Assembly (NCBI GenBank): GCA_000320545.1
Contig: ADNK01001956.1
Location: forward strand, 23,238-87,237
DNA from: Bigelowiella natans CCMP2755
Taxonomy: Eukaryota; Cercozoa; Chlorarachniophyceae
Length of the DNA stretch: 64,000 nt
Reading direction: 5' to 3'
Part shown: positions 12,655-24,999 of the stretch, one piece after another
Position numbering within the stretch: the first letter of the stretch is position 1
Layout: every line of letters starts with the position of its first letter
Program-made: the position numbers and the translations under genes
The notes under the pieces: model-generated
The model's input: only the letters and a program-made list of their open reading frames with translations
What the model was told of the DNA's origin: nothing
Database searches by the model: none

Positions 12655-12749
12655 ACTGGTGTTGAACACCAGTGCAAATGGGTTCGTTCTGAAGCTTGCT
12701 GAAACTTCACTTTTGAACAAGCTCGTTTGCACTGGTGTTGAACACCAGT
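12655..12749. repeat. long imperfect inverted repeat built from a duplicated palindrome
   Basis: ACTGGTGTTGAACACCAGT, itself a 9-bp-arm palindrome, occurs at 12655-12673 and 12731-12749. The adjoining bases also pair (12674-12689 with 12715-12730, imperfectly), so the two 35-bp arms flank a ~25-bp loop. It lies exactly at the end of the CCCH frame (stop at 12663-12665). Confidence 0.75.
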
Positions 12750-13329
12750 GATCGATGATGGGGCCCAACCTGCCACCACTTCAGAGGCTCCGTGCCAAAA
12801 GTCAAAATCGGCTGGTGTCAAGTTTGGCCACCGTCCGATGGTTGGGGAGGCAGGAGGCTCAAGTTCATCGATCAAAAGTGAAACTTTGCGAGAAGTCGAT
12901 TTTGCGGTCCAGATGAAAAAACACGAAAAGCATGGAGCGCACGTTGAGCTCCGCACTTGTGCTCTGGTGCTGTCTGGACCGGTCTCGCAGGACTTTGTGT
13001 TGGGCATTGGAACCCTTGACGTGAATGGCATTGACTCTGTTGAGGATCCTGACCCAGTGAAGCGAGTTGTGACGATTGGTGGTGAAATCGTTGGTTCACA
13101 TCCGTGCAGCGTTGACGTGATGTCAGCGACTGTTGCAACCGTCACGGGGATGGACATGCCTCCAATGGCGGCGGCTCCCGGCGAGGTTTGTGGCATGGAT
13201 GCAAGCCTTGCGGGAGAATTGCCGGGAGTGGAGGAGGCATCTGCATCGATCGTCAGTTGTGCGCAAAGAGCTGGCGGACACCGTGGATTGTGGTTTCGCA
13301 AGTGACCATGACCACGTGATCAAAGCACA

Positions 13330-14870
13330 AGCTGGCAAGGTTTGCCGGACATCGATGTCAAATCGATGGCAAATCCCATCGAATCTGGTGGAGTGCTTCT
13401 CCAGCGATCATCCAGCATTGTGCCGCTGTCAGAGTTTGGCGACCAACGTGCAGTCGCCAACTCTGACTTGGTGAGCGGCCACGTGCTGGACGTGCTCGAT
13501 CGCTTGGAGCGTGATCGAGGTGGTTGCAAAGGAGGAGAGCAGCACCATCCTCAAGGACGCCATCGACACACACAGCCATCGGGGCAGAGTCAGTTTTCTC
13601 CCGAAGTGGAGTCTGGCACCAGGAGCTGGCTGCGTCTCCATCGAGGCTCTCGAGTCTGCGGTGGCAAGCGTTGGTGCTGTGCTTCTTGGCGTTGCGTGGT
13701 GATCTGTTGAGGTCACGTCTGAGGCGACTGGCCATGGGCACAAGTCGACGGTCTCCTTGTGAGATGAGGTGCTCGCATTCACGAAGTTGTGATCCAAGGG
13801 AGTCGACACAAGGACCATGATGGACGAAGGGTTTCCTGTTGGGGCGTTTTTTGCCAACTGCACGCCTGGCTTTTGCCAGGATGGTGTTGGTCACATCGAC
13901 GGGAAGGCATTCGTGCCATTCGTGGTTTGCAAGAGCTTGACCAAGGGCTTGCATGCGGTCCCCACGTTTGTTCCACGAACGTTCAGGCAGTGGTTGGGGC
14001 GGCTTCGTGCCCCATCGTGGGAACGCTGCTGCTTGTTGTTTGTGATCGCTGCCGAGGCCAGCGAGGGTGTCGCAGGACAGGAAAGTGGATGCCCCGCGTG
14101 CAATGGCTTCAGAGGTGCAGAATGTGTGGTCTGGGGATGAGAGTTGAACTTGGAGGACGTCATTGGTGCCAATGTGCTCCACTCTCGTGTGTTTCCCCAT
14201 CGCGACGTTCCACTCAAGGTCGACATGGTGTTCACCCAAATCGTTCATGGTTTGGGGAAGGTTTTCGCCTTCGCGGTTGGATTTCGAGTCCCCACGTGCT
14301 CCGATGATTCTGCCATTGAAGTCGCCTCCGGACAGGAAGCTGTCACGTTTTCGTTCGCCCATCAGGAGTGCACTGAGAGCCTCCCTGCGGCGGGCATCTC
14401 CAGCACAAGGCCAGCAGGCTGTGTGAAATGCCAGTTCATTGTTGCCAATTTCAAACCATGCGTTGAATTCATCATGGGAGAGGATTGATGGCGGGATCTT
14501 GCTCAAGATCCCCATTCCTCTGGGCCGCGTTTCATCCAATGCATGGCACTTGTGGTCGCCGCCTGAGACGTCTTCGTTTTGCAACTTGGCATCAAATGGA
14601 CACGCGACGTCAATTTTTTCTCTGGCAAGGGACTTGATTAGCAGGCTCCTCTCATTCCGCAGGCCACGCAAATCAAAGAAGGCTGCTTTCAATGGAATGT
14701 CCCTTGCAGCGGCGGGAAGGTGTGGGTGGACGAACGGTCACGCCAGCACGCGCTGCCCAGCTGTGGACGTTTGCGAAAATGGCAACTGGGCTGAAACCAC
14801 GATTGCATGAAACTTCATGAGACTTCGAACAAGAGGCGTTCCTCTTCATTAGCTCACTCAATGAATCTCA
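13330..14870 (-). mobile_element. LINE ORF2 fragment: apurinic-type endonuclease domain, no reverse transcriptase
   Basis: The minus-strand frame 14692..13358 encodes an endonuclease/exonuclease/phosphatase-fold domain as found at the N terminus of LINE ORF2 proteins. It begins AFFDLRGLRNERSLL, has the hallmark GGDFNGRIIGARGD and ends with GLGSDHKQ, followed by the basic linker that normally leads into the reverse transcriptase. No reverse transcriptase motif (such as YADD) is present, so the element is truncated 3' of the linker. Two positions look degenerate: FDLRGL where FNVRGL is usual, and PFDAKL where a Glu (QETKL) is usual. The orientation is opposite to the ORF1-like fragment at 10405..13305, so the two ends converge. 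Confidence 0.72.
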
Positions 14871-15280
14871 TCGCAAACTCAACCCAGAGGCCAGAGTGGG
14901 GGCGCGCGGCGGCGACGTTCACGTGCGACCTTCCCGGGAGACATTGATTTCATTTGTTGATTCGGCCTCCTACATGTACTCTCGAGATATTAATTTTATT
15001 TATTAATTCGGCCTCACTTGCTACCCCTCTCTCTCCCCATCGGGTACATTATTCACATAGATCTAGATCTTCTACTACTATAGATCTGGGAGGAGAGGAC
15101 AGACAATCTTTATTGCAGGTAAGTCAGGAAGGAAGCTAGGTTGTGGTGGCGGAAACGTTCATTGTAATCTGATGTGGATGACACAATTACTAACCGAAAG
15201 CTACAGCATCTGATCGATTTCATTCTCCAGGCAACTTGACGGGTCACTGGAGCACACAATAATCTGAATAATTTAGCATC
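14871..15280. promoter_or_regulatory. 5' flank of the acid phosphatase gene
   Basis: The GC-rich element ends near 14950 and AT-rich sequence resumes. A TGCGAC word lies at 14924-14929 and a TCTAGATCT-like palindromic cluster at about 15058-15085. The promoter itself is not resolved. Confidence 0.3.
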
Positions 15281-15802
15281 ATGTTGTTGTTTGCAACCCC
15301 ACCTTCCACAACCCTGCTCTACCATCTGCTCCTCCTTGTCAACAACTTTGCCTATTCGTCATCATCAATGGAACTCAAACATGTGGTTTATATGTCTCGC
15401 CACGGAGTACGTTCGCCATACCCACCTGAATTTGGATACGAGGTGCGTGGGGAAGATACATGAATGAAAGCAAGTCGTTGTCGCTTCAATATTGACAGTG
15501 TTCCATGTGGTTGTTGTTATTACATTATTGTTACTTTTATTATTAGGCATATTCGAATAAACCCTTCCCAACTGCTGCAGATTGGGGAATGACGGGTATA
15601 CATTGTCAGCGATAAGTTGCAATGTTTATTCTCATACGAGTTGAGTGAATGTGTTGTTGTCAGATTATGACTACAATCACCAGTACCTTACAGCACATGG
15701 CAAGAAGCTGGTATGTACGTAGTATGAGCAACATTAGCAGCAGCAATAAACAGCAGGAGAGCATGAAACTGAGTAGTAATCTAACTTCAAAGAATAATAA
15801 TG

Positions 15803-15849
<47 letters not shown>

Positions 15850-16086
15850 ATGTACTATTTAGGTTCCTCTTATTGGAAGCTACTTTCGTCAACTTTACCA
15901 GTCTTCAGCACTCTTTTCAAATGAAAAACCTCATGGTAGAAGAATAGTCAAAGTTGTAGCCAATGTGGGGATGTGTGTTAAGATGCACCGTACCATAGAT
16001 AGAGAGAATATATTTTGTATTTGCCTATCATATGATTTCAATTGATAACTGGTGTTGTTTTAAAGTGATGATGATTATTATCCTCT

Positions 16087-16119
<33 letters not shown>

Positions 16120-16279
16120 TAGAATGCCCCACAACTTTGCAAGTTTATGCTGATGACTCTATAAGAGATGTCCAGGTGATTTGTTATTATCGGTAGGAGG
16201 AGAGGGAATAATAGCACCATTATATCTACGACGACATATAATTATATTTAAACATGTAGCCATCCTCTCTAAGTTGATG

Positions 16280-16327
<48 letters not shown>

Positions 16328-16387
16328 CAGACAGCGAGACTGTTCCTCGAAGGATTTTTGCCCGAATGTCATGTGGTAAGAAGCAGC

Positions 16388-16428
<41 letters not shown>

Positions 16429-16477
16429 TAGTGAGAAGACTTAAGAATTTAATATGCTGCGGCTGCTGGTGATGGTG

Positions 16478-16518
<41 letters not shown>

Positions 16519-17221
16519 GAACAGGAAGTTGCAGTCGCAAATGGGTCGCAAGCATTGATGGAACCTGTTTTGAGCGATCACTTCAACACCTCATGTCCCT
16601 TGGCGACATACGTAATGTAGAAGAAAAGCAACAACTCAAACAACTTTTAATGTATATATATAATATATATCTACCATTGATGGAATAACCACTGAATTAT
16701 CCTTGTCCATTATTCCATCACCATCACCAACAACAACAGCACCAACACCCTCACTTCTTCTCTCTTCCTCCTCCTCCTCATCATCATCTTCTTATTCTTT
16801 CACTAGGAGGAGATGAATGGAACATTTGGAGGTAATTTTCCAGCATTATCTGGGTTATACACCCCACAGATAAAGCTTGTTTCAGATATCCTTCAAACAG
16901 ATAAGGTGCTGCAGTGTTATTTTTTATGCTGGTGTGTACCATATCAACTAACTAATATTTTATAAATACTATTTGTTGTTGAATTAGGTTGCATGGAATG
17001 AGTCTGTGTGCTCAAAGGCAGGGCTTGCTCAAACTTATGAGGGAGAGAATTGCACTCTGGACAAATTACGTACAGAATGACAATGACAAGATAATTATGC
17101 AGTAAATCACGAGCATCTGACTTTTTCTCTTTTTATTCTTCAGCATTTCAGTACAACGGAGTATATTATCAAGGTAGTGAAAATATGACGTTAACATGCG
17201 GATGTTGATGGTGAAAGATGG

Positions 17222-17256
<35 letters not shown>

Positions 17257-18524
17257 GTCATCACGCACTTTTTCTATGTGTGTTTGATACTACAAGCGAC
17301 TGTTAGTATGTTGTGAAAGTTCCACCTTCCTCCTCTTCCTCCTCCTCCTCCTCCTCCTACTGCTATCACCATCAGGAATGGCATTATCTCCTTTATACTA
17401 TGCTAGCCAATTTGCAGAGACGTGGTTTTTCCAGTAAGTTACTGCTGTCTATAAAAGAGGAGAACAAAAAGAAGATCGATTACAACAACAACAACAAGAA
17501 GAAGAAGAAGAAGAGAATATTTGTTATCGTGAGTAGTCTACTATATCTGGAATTTAATAAACACATGTACACCCCCACTGTAATTATGGTTTGATGAAAA
17601 CATACTGCCTGCATCGTCATCGTTACGTTATTATCATCGTTGTCATCATTTGAAGTTCTACTACTACCACTACTACTACTACTGCTATATCTGTTGGCTT
17701 TTCTTCTTATGCTTATATTTGCTCTTATCATGGATTGAACCTATCTTGGATTATATGATAACAAATTGCCAATGATGATAATCATACTGACAATGACTGA
17801 TGATTATTATGCTCACTACTACAAGATATCTCTCTGGGTTGGAAAATTGGGTGGGTAGTATTAGAGGAGAGGAAGGAGAGGAGGAGAGGAGGCGAAGTGG
17901 AAGAGAAAGGAGGGTTGAGTATTATTCAAATATTATGGAATATACAATTATGTAAATGGGTATAAGCATAGTCGAGTTGAGTAATATCCAAATATTATAT
18001 CATATGTATAATCAGCATACTCTTGAATTTGTAGTCACGATGATAACATCATGCATCATCATGATCATCTTTTATTGGTTGATTGTTGTTCAGGGATTTA
18101 ACCAAATAAGCTATCTGGAACTTGCTGCTTTGTACAGGATGCATATTCAGGTGATGATAACAATTGATTCATTCATTCATTAATTAATTATTATCATGTA
18201 AAAACTACTACAATTTTATAAAAGTAGCTCAATACTAAGTTGTGGGTACTTAACTGATGAGAATCTACTAGAACAAGTTGGTGGTGCTCTTGTCTTTTCA
18301 TTAATTGTACGAAGGGCACTTGTCATCATCTTATCTAATCACTAATTCATTTCCATACATCATCATTATTATCTCGGCTGCTGCTGCTGCATCCATCCTA
18401 AACAATCAAGGTTATGGCATTTGGATCTAACTATTACAACTCCCTCAAGTATGCCTCGCAAACGCTCGGATTTATTCTTGCGGTACTGTGCTTTCTGCCT
18501 TTTCTTTTGACAATAAATGGAAAG

Positions 18525-18555
<31 letters not shown>

Positions 18556-20311
18556 GGGTGATGACAACGATAATGATGATGCATTTGCCTTTAATATAGG
18601 TTATGGAGCAAGTTGTTACCAACACAAAGATTCAAGGTTAGATGTGTGAAGATTTTATAATTCAATGACAGATGATGGTCTGAATATCTTAAAGAAGTCA
18701 AATCAACTCTATTAACTTAAGTGAAAATCTAATATTTGATGAAGGTTAGATGCGAAGATTTTGATAGTGGTGATTGTGATGATGATGGTGATAATGATGA
18801 ATATGATGATGATCGTGGGTGATAGAAAGGATGATGATAACGGTGACGATGATAATAGAATCCACGCCACCAATTCAATCATTATCATCATCGTCGTCGT
18901 CGTCGGAACAACGTTTATTCTTTTGTACAACTAAATACTCTTGAAAGGAGTTCCTGAAGCAGCTGACGATAAGGCTTTTACTCTGCTATTCAATCATGAT
19001 ACAAATGCTTTGTAAGAAGATAAAATTGCTAATATAATATGTTGTGAACAGCAACCTGTATTGGTCACGTACACACACAAACACACACTCTCTATCTTAT
19101 CGGAAAGCATTACGATCAAGTGCTATATATCTCTTTTTGTCTGTTTTCCTCCTCTCTCCTCCTCCTTAGGTACTTGAAACAACTACTAGATCTGGATTGG
19201 CTAGTAGAAACCTTTGCTTTGAATGTAGTTATACTAGTAGTAGGAAGTATAGTAGTATGAGCATATCATCAATATATCTTAGTAACAAGAGGAAAAGAGA
19301 GAAGGAGAGAAGAACAATATGCAGCATGTATGTGGTGGTGATATATGGTAATAGATATCATACAATCTACCTACCTACATGCCTCCTCTCCTAATGCTCA
19401 TGTTGTTGCTTAATCTGTAGTCTGCAAGCACTGCAGGAGCTCTTGTTTTCGAGCTCTACAAAGATGGTAGCAATAGTAGTACTAGCTTCTCCTACAATAA
19501 AATCTTATTTGTTGATGTTATTCAAAAAGGGGTATGTGATGTGATAAGAAGTTAATAGAAGGCATCATGGATGTGTTCATCTTTTGTCTTCATTATCATC
19601 ATCATCATCATCACCGTAATAGCAGTAGTGTTGTGTTATTATCACTTATTCGTTGTTTCCTCATTTTACTTCTGTGACGTCGTGAATGATGATAATAGAT
19701 AAAGGCGATTATTATGTGAGCTTGTACTATGCGGCTGCCACTCCAGAGCAGCAAAGATATAATCAAACGTAATAATCAATAATAATCACTACATCTGCTG
19801 GATATAGAAAATATACAATCAAAGGAAGAAAAGGAAGGATTGATGGTTGTTGATAAGGATGGAAGGAGCTCTTTCTCTTCCTTTGAATAAGCATTCATTA
19901 TCGTCTACTTCTTCATCATCTTCTTCATTGCATCATTAGCCAGCCAACAAGCTATTCAAGAAATGATTGATCATTATTATAATAATAACTGTTGTAACGA
20001 TGCTTTTTTATTTTATATTGAAAAACAAAATATAAGTGGTGTTAGAATGATTATTTGTGTAGGGGCAAAAAAAATGCAGTATATTAAATTGTATAATGTT
20101 TGTTGTTGTTGCTTTCCCACACACAGCTTGACACTTGAGAATCCGCCTTCAAAATCCCATATGATCATAAGGCCTTGTTCAAATCAACTCTGCCCGTAAG
20201 ATCGTCATATTATTATATTATATTATATTATATTATATTATAAGATGAATGATCTCTCTTGCTCTCATTCTTTCAATCCATCAAACTTTCTCCTCTTCTT
20301 TTCGTAGCAAG

Positions 20312-20350
<39 letters not shown>

Positions 20351-20936
20351 TAAAATAAACCCCATCATCATCATTATCTCATATCTGCTGTTTCAGGTAT
20401 AGCGAATTCAAACGCATCGTTTTGGACGTAATAGAGTTCAGGTGCATGGAAGAGCCGCTCAGGTACTACTTCTTTTGCTGCTGCTGCCACTCGGTTCATT
20501 TGGTAGTAGTAAAAATTGGTAATATATGTATTATGCTTGCTGCTTTTTCCATCATGCTATCATTGATTTGTTGTTGTTGTTGTTGATGATGATGATGATG
20601 TTTTGTTTGATCAGAGAATCCCTTGTGCAAATGTACCAGTCATTACAACATGCAGATGATGACGGCAATGAAAATTGTGACAACGTGGTCAAATCTTGGT
20701 ACGTATTACTTGTGTTACTCTTATGTACATAAGGAGAGAATAATTATCATGTAGTGGACCAATTTTGCTACGTTGACACACCATCATCATGTCTCAGATT
20801 TACTCCTTCCTTTTGGCCACAACTAGACCTCCTCTTCATAGCTTTCATCACAATCATCATCATCATCATCATTCTTAGGCGCATTTCCTTGATCGTCACA
20901 GCTACTATCGTAGGATTACTGATATTTGGAGGTTGA
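15281..20936 (+). CDS. membrane-anchored histidine acid phosphatase
   Basis: Phosphomonoesterase of the histidine phosphatase superfamily, branch 2, acting in acidic compartments or outside the cell. Twenty-three exons join in phase: 15281..15442, 15547..15595, 15664..15710, 15863..15935, 16123..16175, 16331..16375, 16525..16611, 16807..16905, 16988..17069, 17144..17173, 17376..17433, 17826..17850, 18094..18150, 18411..18482, 18600..18636, 18948..19011, 19170..19224, 19421..19466, 19699..19768, 20127..20195, 20397..20462, 20615..20698, 20879..20936. This gives 495 residues. A signal peptide (LLYHLLLLVNNFAYSSS) precedes the phosphohistidine motif SRHGVRSPYP. The second catalytic motif is LLFNHDTNAL, followed by LVFELYKDDKGDYYVSLYY. 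Cys-containing CSNQLCPYSEF matches the family C terminus. The end ISLIVTATIVGLLIFGG is a membrane anchor, as in lysosomal acid phosphatases. The 25-nt exon at 17826 is the least certain. Confidence 0.9.
15803..15848. repeat. (AAT)n microsatellite in acid phosphatase intron
   Basis: About 15 AAT units directly before the acceptor at 15863. Confidence 0.9.
16283..16513. repeat. (TA)n, (GA)n and (TA)n tracts flanking exon 16331..16375
   Basis: TA runs at about 16283-16325 and 16481-16513 and a GA run at about 16391-16425 surround one 45-bp exon, which therefore sits between long simple repeats. Confidence 0.9.
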
Positions 20937-21521
20937 AAAAACAGAAGAGATGAAACACATCAGCATGATCTGTTGGTCTCACTTTCGTTGCTGCCGTTGT
21001 CATCATCATCATCATCATCTTAGTTGTTGATACTACTACTACTACTACTACTACTACCTGCTATGCAGCATTGAAGTTGAGTTATTATTTGTTAGGAATA
21101 GCATTCCTTCTAGGTCGTTATATTCTGGGACAAATGCAAGGAAGAGAAGGAAGCAGTGATTATAGGCAAGCTGCATTGAATAGTGTTGATGAGGGAGGTA
21201 CTACTAGTGCAATTAGTTGTTGTTGTTGTTGTTGTAATATAGCAGTGGTAGATAAAAGCATGACCACGAATATGCATTTTTGCACTCACTCTCTCACTAC
21301 TCACTTCTCCAATGTGTAACTAACCCATTCACCCAAACGATGAATATATTATTTCCTTACTTTAATCACATGATATTCCTACCAAATAGCCCCTCATTGC
21401 AATTATCATCATCAGCATGATCATCATCATCGTCATCATTCTGGATCAACCATTGTTAGTCACAGCTTCTTGCTTTTCTTCTTTTTCGTTTTCTTCTTCC
21501 AACCTTATCATGACTACGTAT

Positions 21522-21553
<32 letters not shown>

Positions 21554-22020
21554 TATCATCACAACTACCATCACCAGGACCTATCTGACTAGTACATCAA
21601 AGGAAAAGCTCTTCACTAATGAGTAAGTGTCACAAAAGCTATAGTACTCAAAGACGACGACAAGCTACGGAGAGGAAGCAGAAAGATGGAAAAGCATTCG
21701 AGGAGGGAAATCAATCACTGAATTATGACGCTCACAATGATGAGCTAAGGCCCATTTCGGCAACAAAGAAAGAAATGCTGCTCACCACCTATGGAAGCTG
21801 CATATCCTGCACCTTAAACACTAGTGCTAATAGTACTACTACTACTACTAGTAGTAGTAGTGTATCAAAACAAGTTTCGAGAGCAGACACTGACATTTTC
21901 AGGGATGTTATAACCGTATTTGTAAGTAATATTTATTTCAATCTAATTTTGAAGGGGAGAACAGATAGACGATGTGAGAATACACCTTTACTCAGCCGAT
22001 GATATTATCAATGAGTATTC
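20937..22020 (+). other. unresolved region, possible extra exons
   Basis: Two stretches look partly coding. Around 21066-21185 a frame encodes a hydrophobic helix (LSYYLLGIAFLLGRYILGQ) after an AG. It could be joined to the acid phosphatase tail if the stop at 20934 were removed by splicing, but that donor is weak. At 21619-21960 a Lys/Arg/Ser-rich frame ends at a GTAAGT donor-like site. I cannot assemble a gene from them. Confidence 0.25.
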
Positions 22021-23363
22021 CTGTGCTTTACACACAAGTTCATCTAGGCATTTTTAATCATATGCACGTGCATTATGCGCGGTAGTATATTGCACAAGCC
22101 AACGTCATTGTCTATCAAAAGGCGGCGTGAGCTAGCAGTGGCGTAGTACAGGAGTATGAGTAGACAATTATATTGTTCTTTTGCGACCATAATGTCTAGG
22201 TGTTTATTAGCTAGATGTATAGCAAATGCGCTGCAATCTGCAATCCATGCCAGTAGCTGCTGTGCTATTGCCATCTACCTTAGTCTGTAGCAGATATATA
22301 GATGTGGAGTATTAATTGTCACACACACGCATCTATAGCTAGCTAGCCATTAATGTATTAAATGTACCACATGTAGTTCTAGATAGATGTTTGTGTAGTC
22401 CATCCTAGCAGCATCGTCTAGATGGTGCTTGCTGCAGATGAGTGCTACGTACCAATGATGGCTAGATAGGCTATGCTCTATGCATGAATACTAAAATGGA
22501 ACATTGCATGCACAGTTACATGCGTTTCTCATAAACTACTACGCTACGACATGTGCATCGCATGAACGAACAATGAAGCTGCACGTTCTTATTTTGGTCG
22601 AGCATTAGACACCGTGCAACAACATTGCTGCGAAATCGAACATGCATGCTAGCATCATGGCAGATGTCTATGTACTATCTGTGAGCACTACAGCAGTCAG
22701 CAGTGCTAGCTAGCTAGAGTACCATGCTAGCATGTGCGCACATTTCTTAGGTGCATAGCAAAGTTTGGCCTCGTTGTGATTCACGCACTGTTCTAGTGTT
22801 GTCCCTCTTTGTTGTGAAATTGTCATGTCATCTCTCTACTCACATTGCGATCACTTGCTTTCTTGTGTAATGCTGGAAAATTAATGAAACACACAGGAAT
22901 CAGTCATCAGTCATCAGCATCACTGTCACTATTCATTTGCTCATGCGAACACTGAAAGTGCTAAGAAGAAAATAAGCCCTGGCAAACGCAATGAGCAGCA
23001 TGGTCGATGCATAGCGCAATGCTACAATGACAATCAAATCAAAAACGAATCTTTTCTGGACACACATGGCTTTCTGGCTCCTGCATTTGCATTCTCTAAC
23101 AAATGCAAGACGGCCATGCTGTGATGATCGTGTGTGCTTGTGCATGTGCTGGTGGTCCTGTGATCGCATCAATGGCTGAGTAGCGATTGTGCTACAAATT
23201 CTAGTGACTGACACAACACATGCTATGAACAATTTTCGATTGAATGGGAAAGCACATTTTCACTGCAGCCTTTGCCACCACAGTTGTGACACCACGTTAA
23301 TGTAGTTACGTTACTACCAGATCGTCGGCACCGTCGCCGAATTGATACACCACCTCCAACTGT
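22021..23363. other. CTAG/CATG-rich intergenic island
   Basis: Non-coding spacer with many CTAGCTAG and GCTAGCATG words (for example 22338-22350, 22705-22735) and almost no trinucleotide microsatellites. It separates the acid phosphatase and SET genes. No reading frame here looks coding. Confidence 0.45.
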
Positions 23364-24584
23364 TCAGAAAATTGTAGAGAGGAAAAGGGTGAATGCATGC
23401 CATGTCCTCAACCTTGTTGCCCGCCAATAGCCCTCGCCATATGACATCAGAATCTCCTCCCCAGCATCTATAGACCGTGTAGCTTTCACCAACACCTTAT
23501 AATTTACTTTTCTAAATGGAAGGGAAGCAGGAGTAGAGGTAGGATAAGCAAACAATAATTAACGACAACGTCGAGAATAGAGTTACTCCTTCTCATTCTC
23601 CTTCTTCTCATCAATATTATGTGTTGAATATAGGTCATATGGCGCATGCATTAATGTTACATCATCATCAATATCATCATCCTCATTACGCTGTGGTCGT
23701 TGCCGGCAAGTAGTTCGTCGTCGTCGTCGTATTTCCCTCATCCCCCCTCTCAGGGCCACCATTCAAATGTCCTCCTACTCGACGTTGCTGCATTTCTTCT
23801 TCTTCGTTTCCATGATCCCCAAAAATATCATTGGTAATTTGTTTTGAGCGATAAGAGTTGGATTTATGCCAAACTCCCATTGTGTGATCATAATATTCAT
23901 CATCAATTTCAGGGATGTTATCTTCCGAAGTAGTCATCACCATCTCCGCATTGTTGCCTTTAGTCATTATCCAACCTACCACATCATGCACACCCAATCA
24001 GTACTAGAGTATTATATCATCTTCTCAACATCATACAGCTGTTACACCCGCCGCGAACAAGAAGCATGCATGTGATTGAGATTTACACTAATGATCAGAT
24101 TGCGAGAATGAAGAAAGATGTGTACGATGATGATATTTTGGGTCATCATACGGCTACTATGCTAGGCCAAGAATGATATATTATCATCGTGCAATTATTG
24201 TTGTGGCGACTAAACCTATTGATTGTCTGTAATAGATGGGGCCTTGCTGAGAATGTGATGGTGATGATGGTAATGGTGATGACGATGATGATGATGATAA
24301 ACCTATTCCAGCGGCTGCATCGTTGATATACCGACCGTGTGATAATACGTGGTGCTCAGCATCAAGAACCCTTAAGAAGAAGATCACATCACATCACATC
24401 ACATCATCATTATTATTATTACTATTATTATTATTATTCTCAACACCCTAGAACATGGTAGGCGTTCGGAGACGCTAACTAATTAATAAGACGATTATTT
24501 GTTTCTCTTGTTTCTTACCTGCCATTGCCAATTGAAACTCCATAATTCCCTGTAATGTTTTCGTTCTGAGTCCTATCGATGTAC
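23364..24584 (-). CDS. SET-domain protein (probable lysine methyltransferase), partial model
   Basis: SET domains transfer methyl groups from SAM to lysine, often on histones. Minus-strand exons that join in phase: 24584..24519, 24370..24303, then one starting at 23957. A final exon runs 23511..23364. The joined peptide reads NYGVSIGNGR, VLDAEHHVLSHGRYINDAAAG, then GNNAEMVMTTSEDNIPEIDDE. The final exon reads KVLVKATRSIDAGEEILMSYGEGYW. GRYIND plus NAE corresponds to the R(F/Y)IN...N core, and AGEE...YG is the classic end of the domain. The donor of the 23957 exon is not fixed, and a Gln/Glu/Thr-rich stretch there may be partly intron. The N-terminal exons (upstream of 24584, before about 25290) were not found. 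Confidence 0.7.
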
Positions 24585-24660
24585 CTAGTTTGTTTAGGAT
24601 AGACGATTAAGGTTATTGTAGTAGTGGTGATATACGTGCGACGAAGTATATATAGCTTGT

Positions 24661-24694
<34 letters not shown>

Positions 24695-24955
24695 GAGTAC
24701 GACAACAACAACAATAACAAATGGAAGAAGACCACACTAGGCACAATGTCAATGATGATAACCATGGTTTAGATATTCACCAATGATTCATATCCTCCCC
24801 CTCTCCCCCTCTTCTCTCTCTCTCTCTCTCACACTCTCCCCCACTTTCTCTAAGATAATGTTTCTCCTCTCCTCCTCCTCCTCCTCCTCCTCTTCTTTTT
24901 CTCATGAGCTGCTAGTGTGGTAGAATTACTCGCTCAGAGTGAAGATATCCCCCTT

Positions 24956-24997
<42 letters not shown>
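24661..24997. repeat. (GAAA)n, CT-rich and (GA)n simple repeats
   Basis: A GAAA tetranucleotide array lies at about 24661-24694 and a (GA)n run at about 24957-24997. CT-rich sequence lies between them. They sit upstream of the recognised SET exons on the minus strand. Confidence 0.9.

Positions 24998-24999
<2 letters not shown>

Larger units (their letters stand above)
10405..13305 (+). mobile_element. retroelement ORF1-like fragment with two CCCH zinc fingers
   Basis: A GC-rich, intronless reading frame runs 10870..12120 and overlaps a second frame at 12012..12665, as if one protein were split by a frameshift near 12012-12120. The second frame carries two Cys3His fingers, CVHFKRGKCDHGDECKLLH and CLLHLKGKCHRGDKCKFRH. 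Upstream, in a third frame at about 10565-10610, is a short knuckle-like CIHCGSASHTGAC. A further open frame spans 12748..13305, of unknown type. Zinc-binding ORF1 proteins are typical of non-LTR (LINE) elements, and an endonuclease domain from such an element lies next door on the other strand. Composition differs sharply from the flanking host genes. The element is probably inactive. A host CCCH protein is the alternative. Confidence 0.55.

Noticed and set aside
12525-13301. 258-codon minus-strand frame across the CCCH element end
   Set aside because: Overlaps the palindrome and the plus-strand frame, and has no endonuclease or reverse-transcriptase motif. The true endonuclease frame begins at 14692.
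19467-19531. Continuation of the acid phosphatase exon to 19531
   Set aside because: It forces a stop in the next exon. Ending at 19466 restores KDDKGDYYVSLYY in phase.
20754-20878. Hydrophobic run FTPSFWPQLDLLFIAFITII as the acid phosphatase anchor
   Set aside because: Joining it to the previous exon gives TGA at the junction. The acceptor at 20879 keeps the frame and still supplies a membrane anchor.
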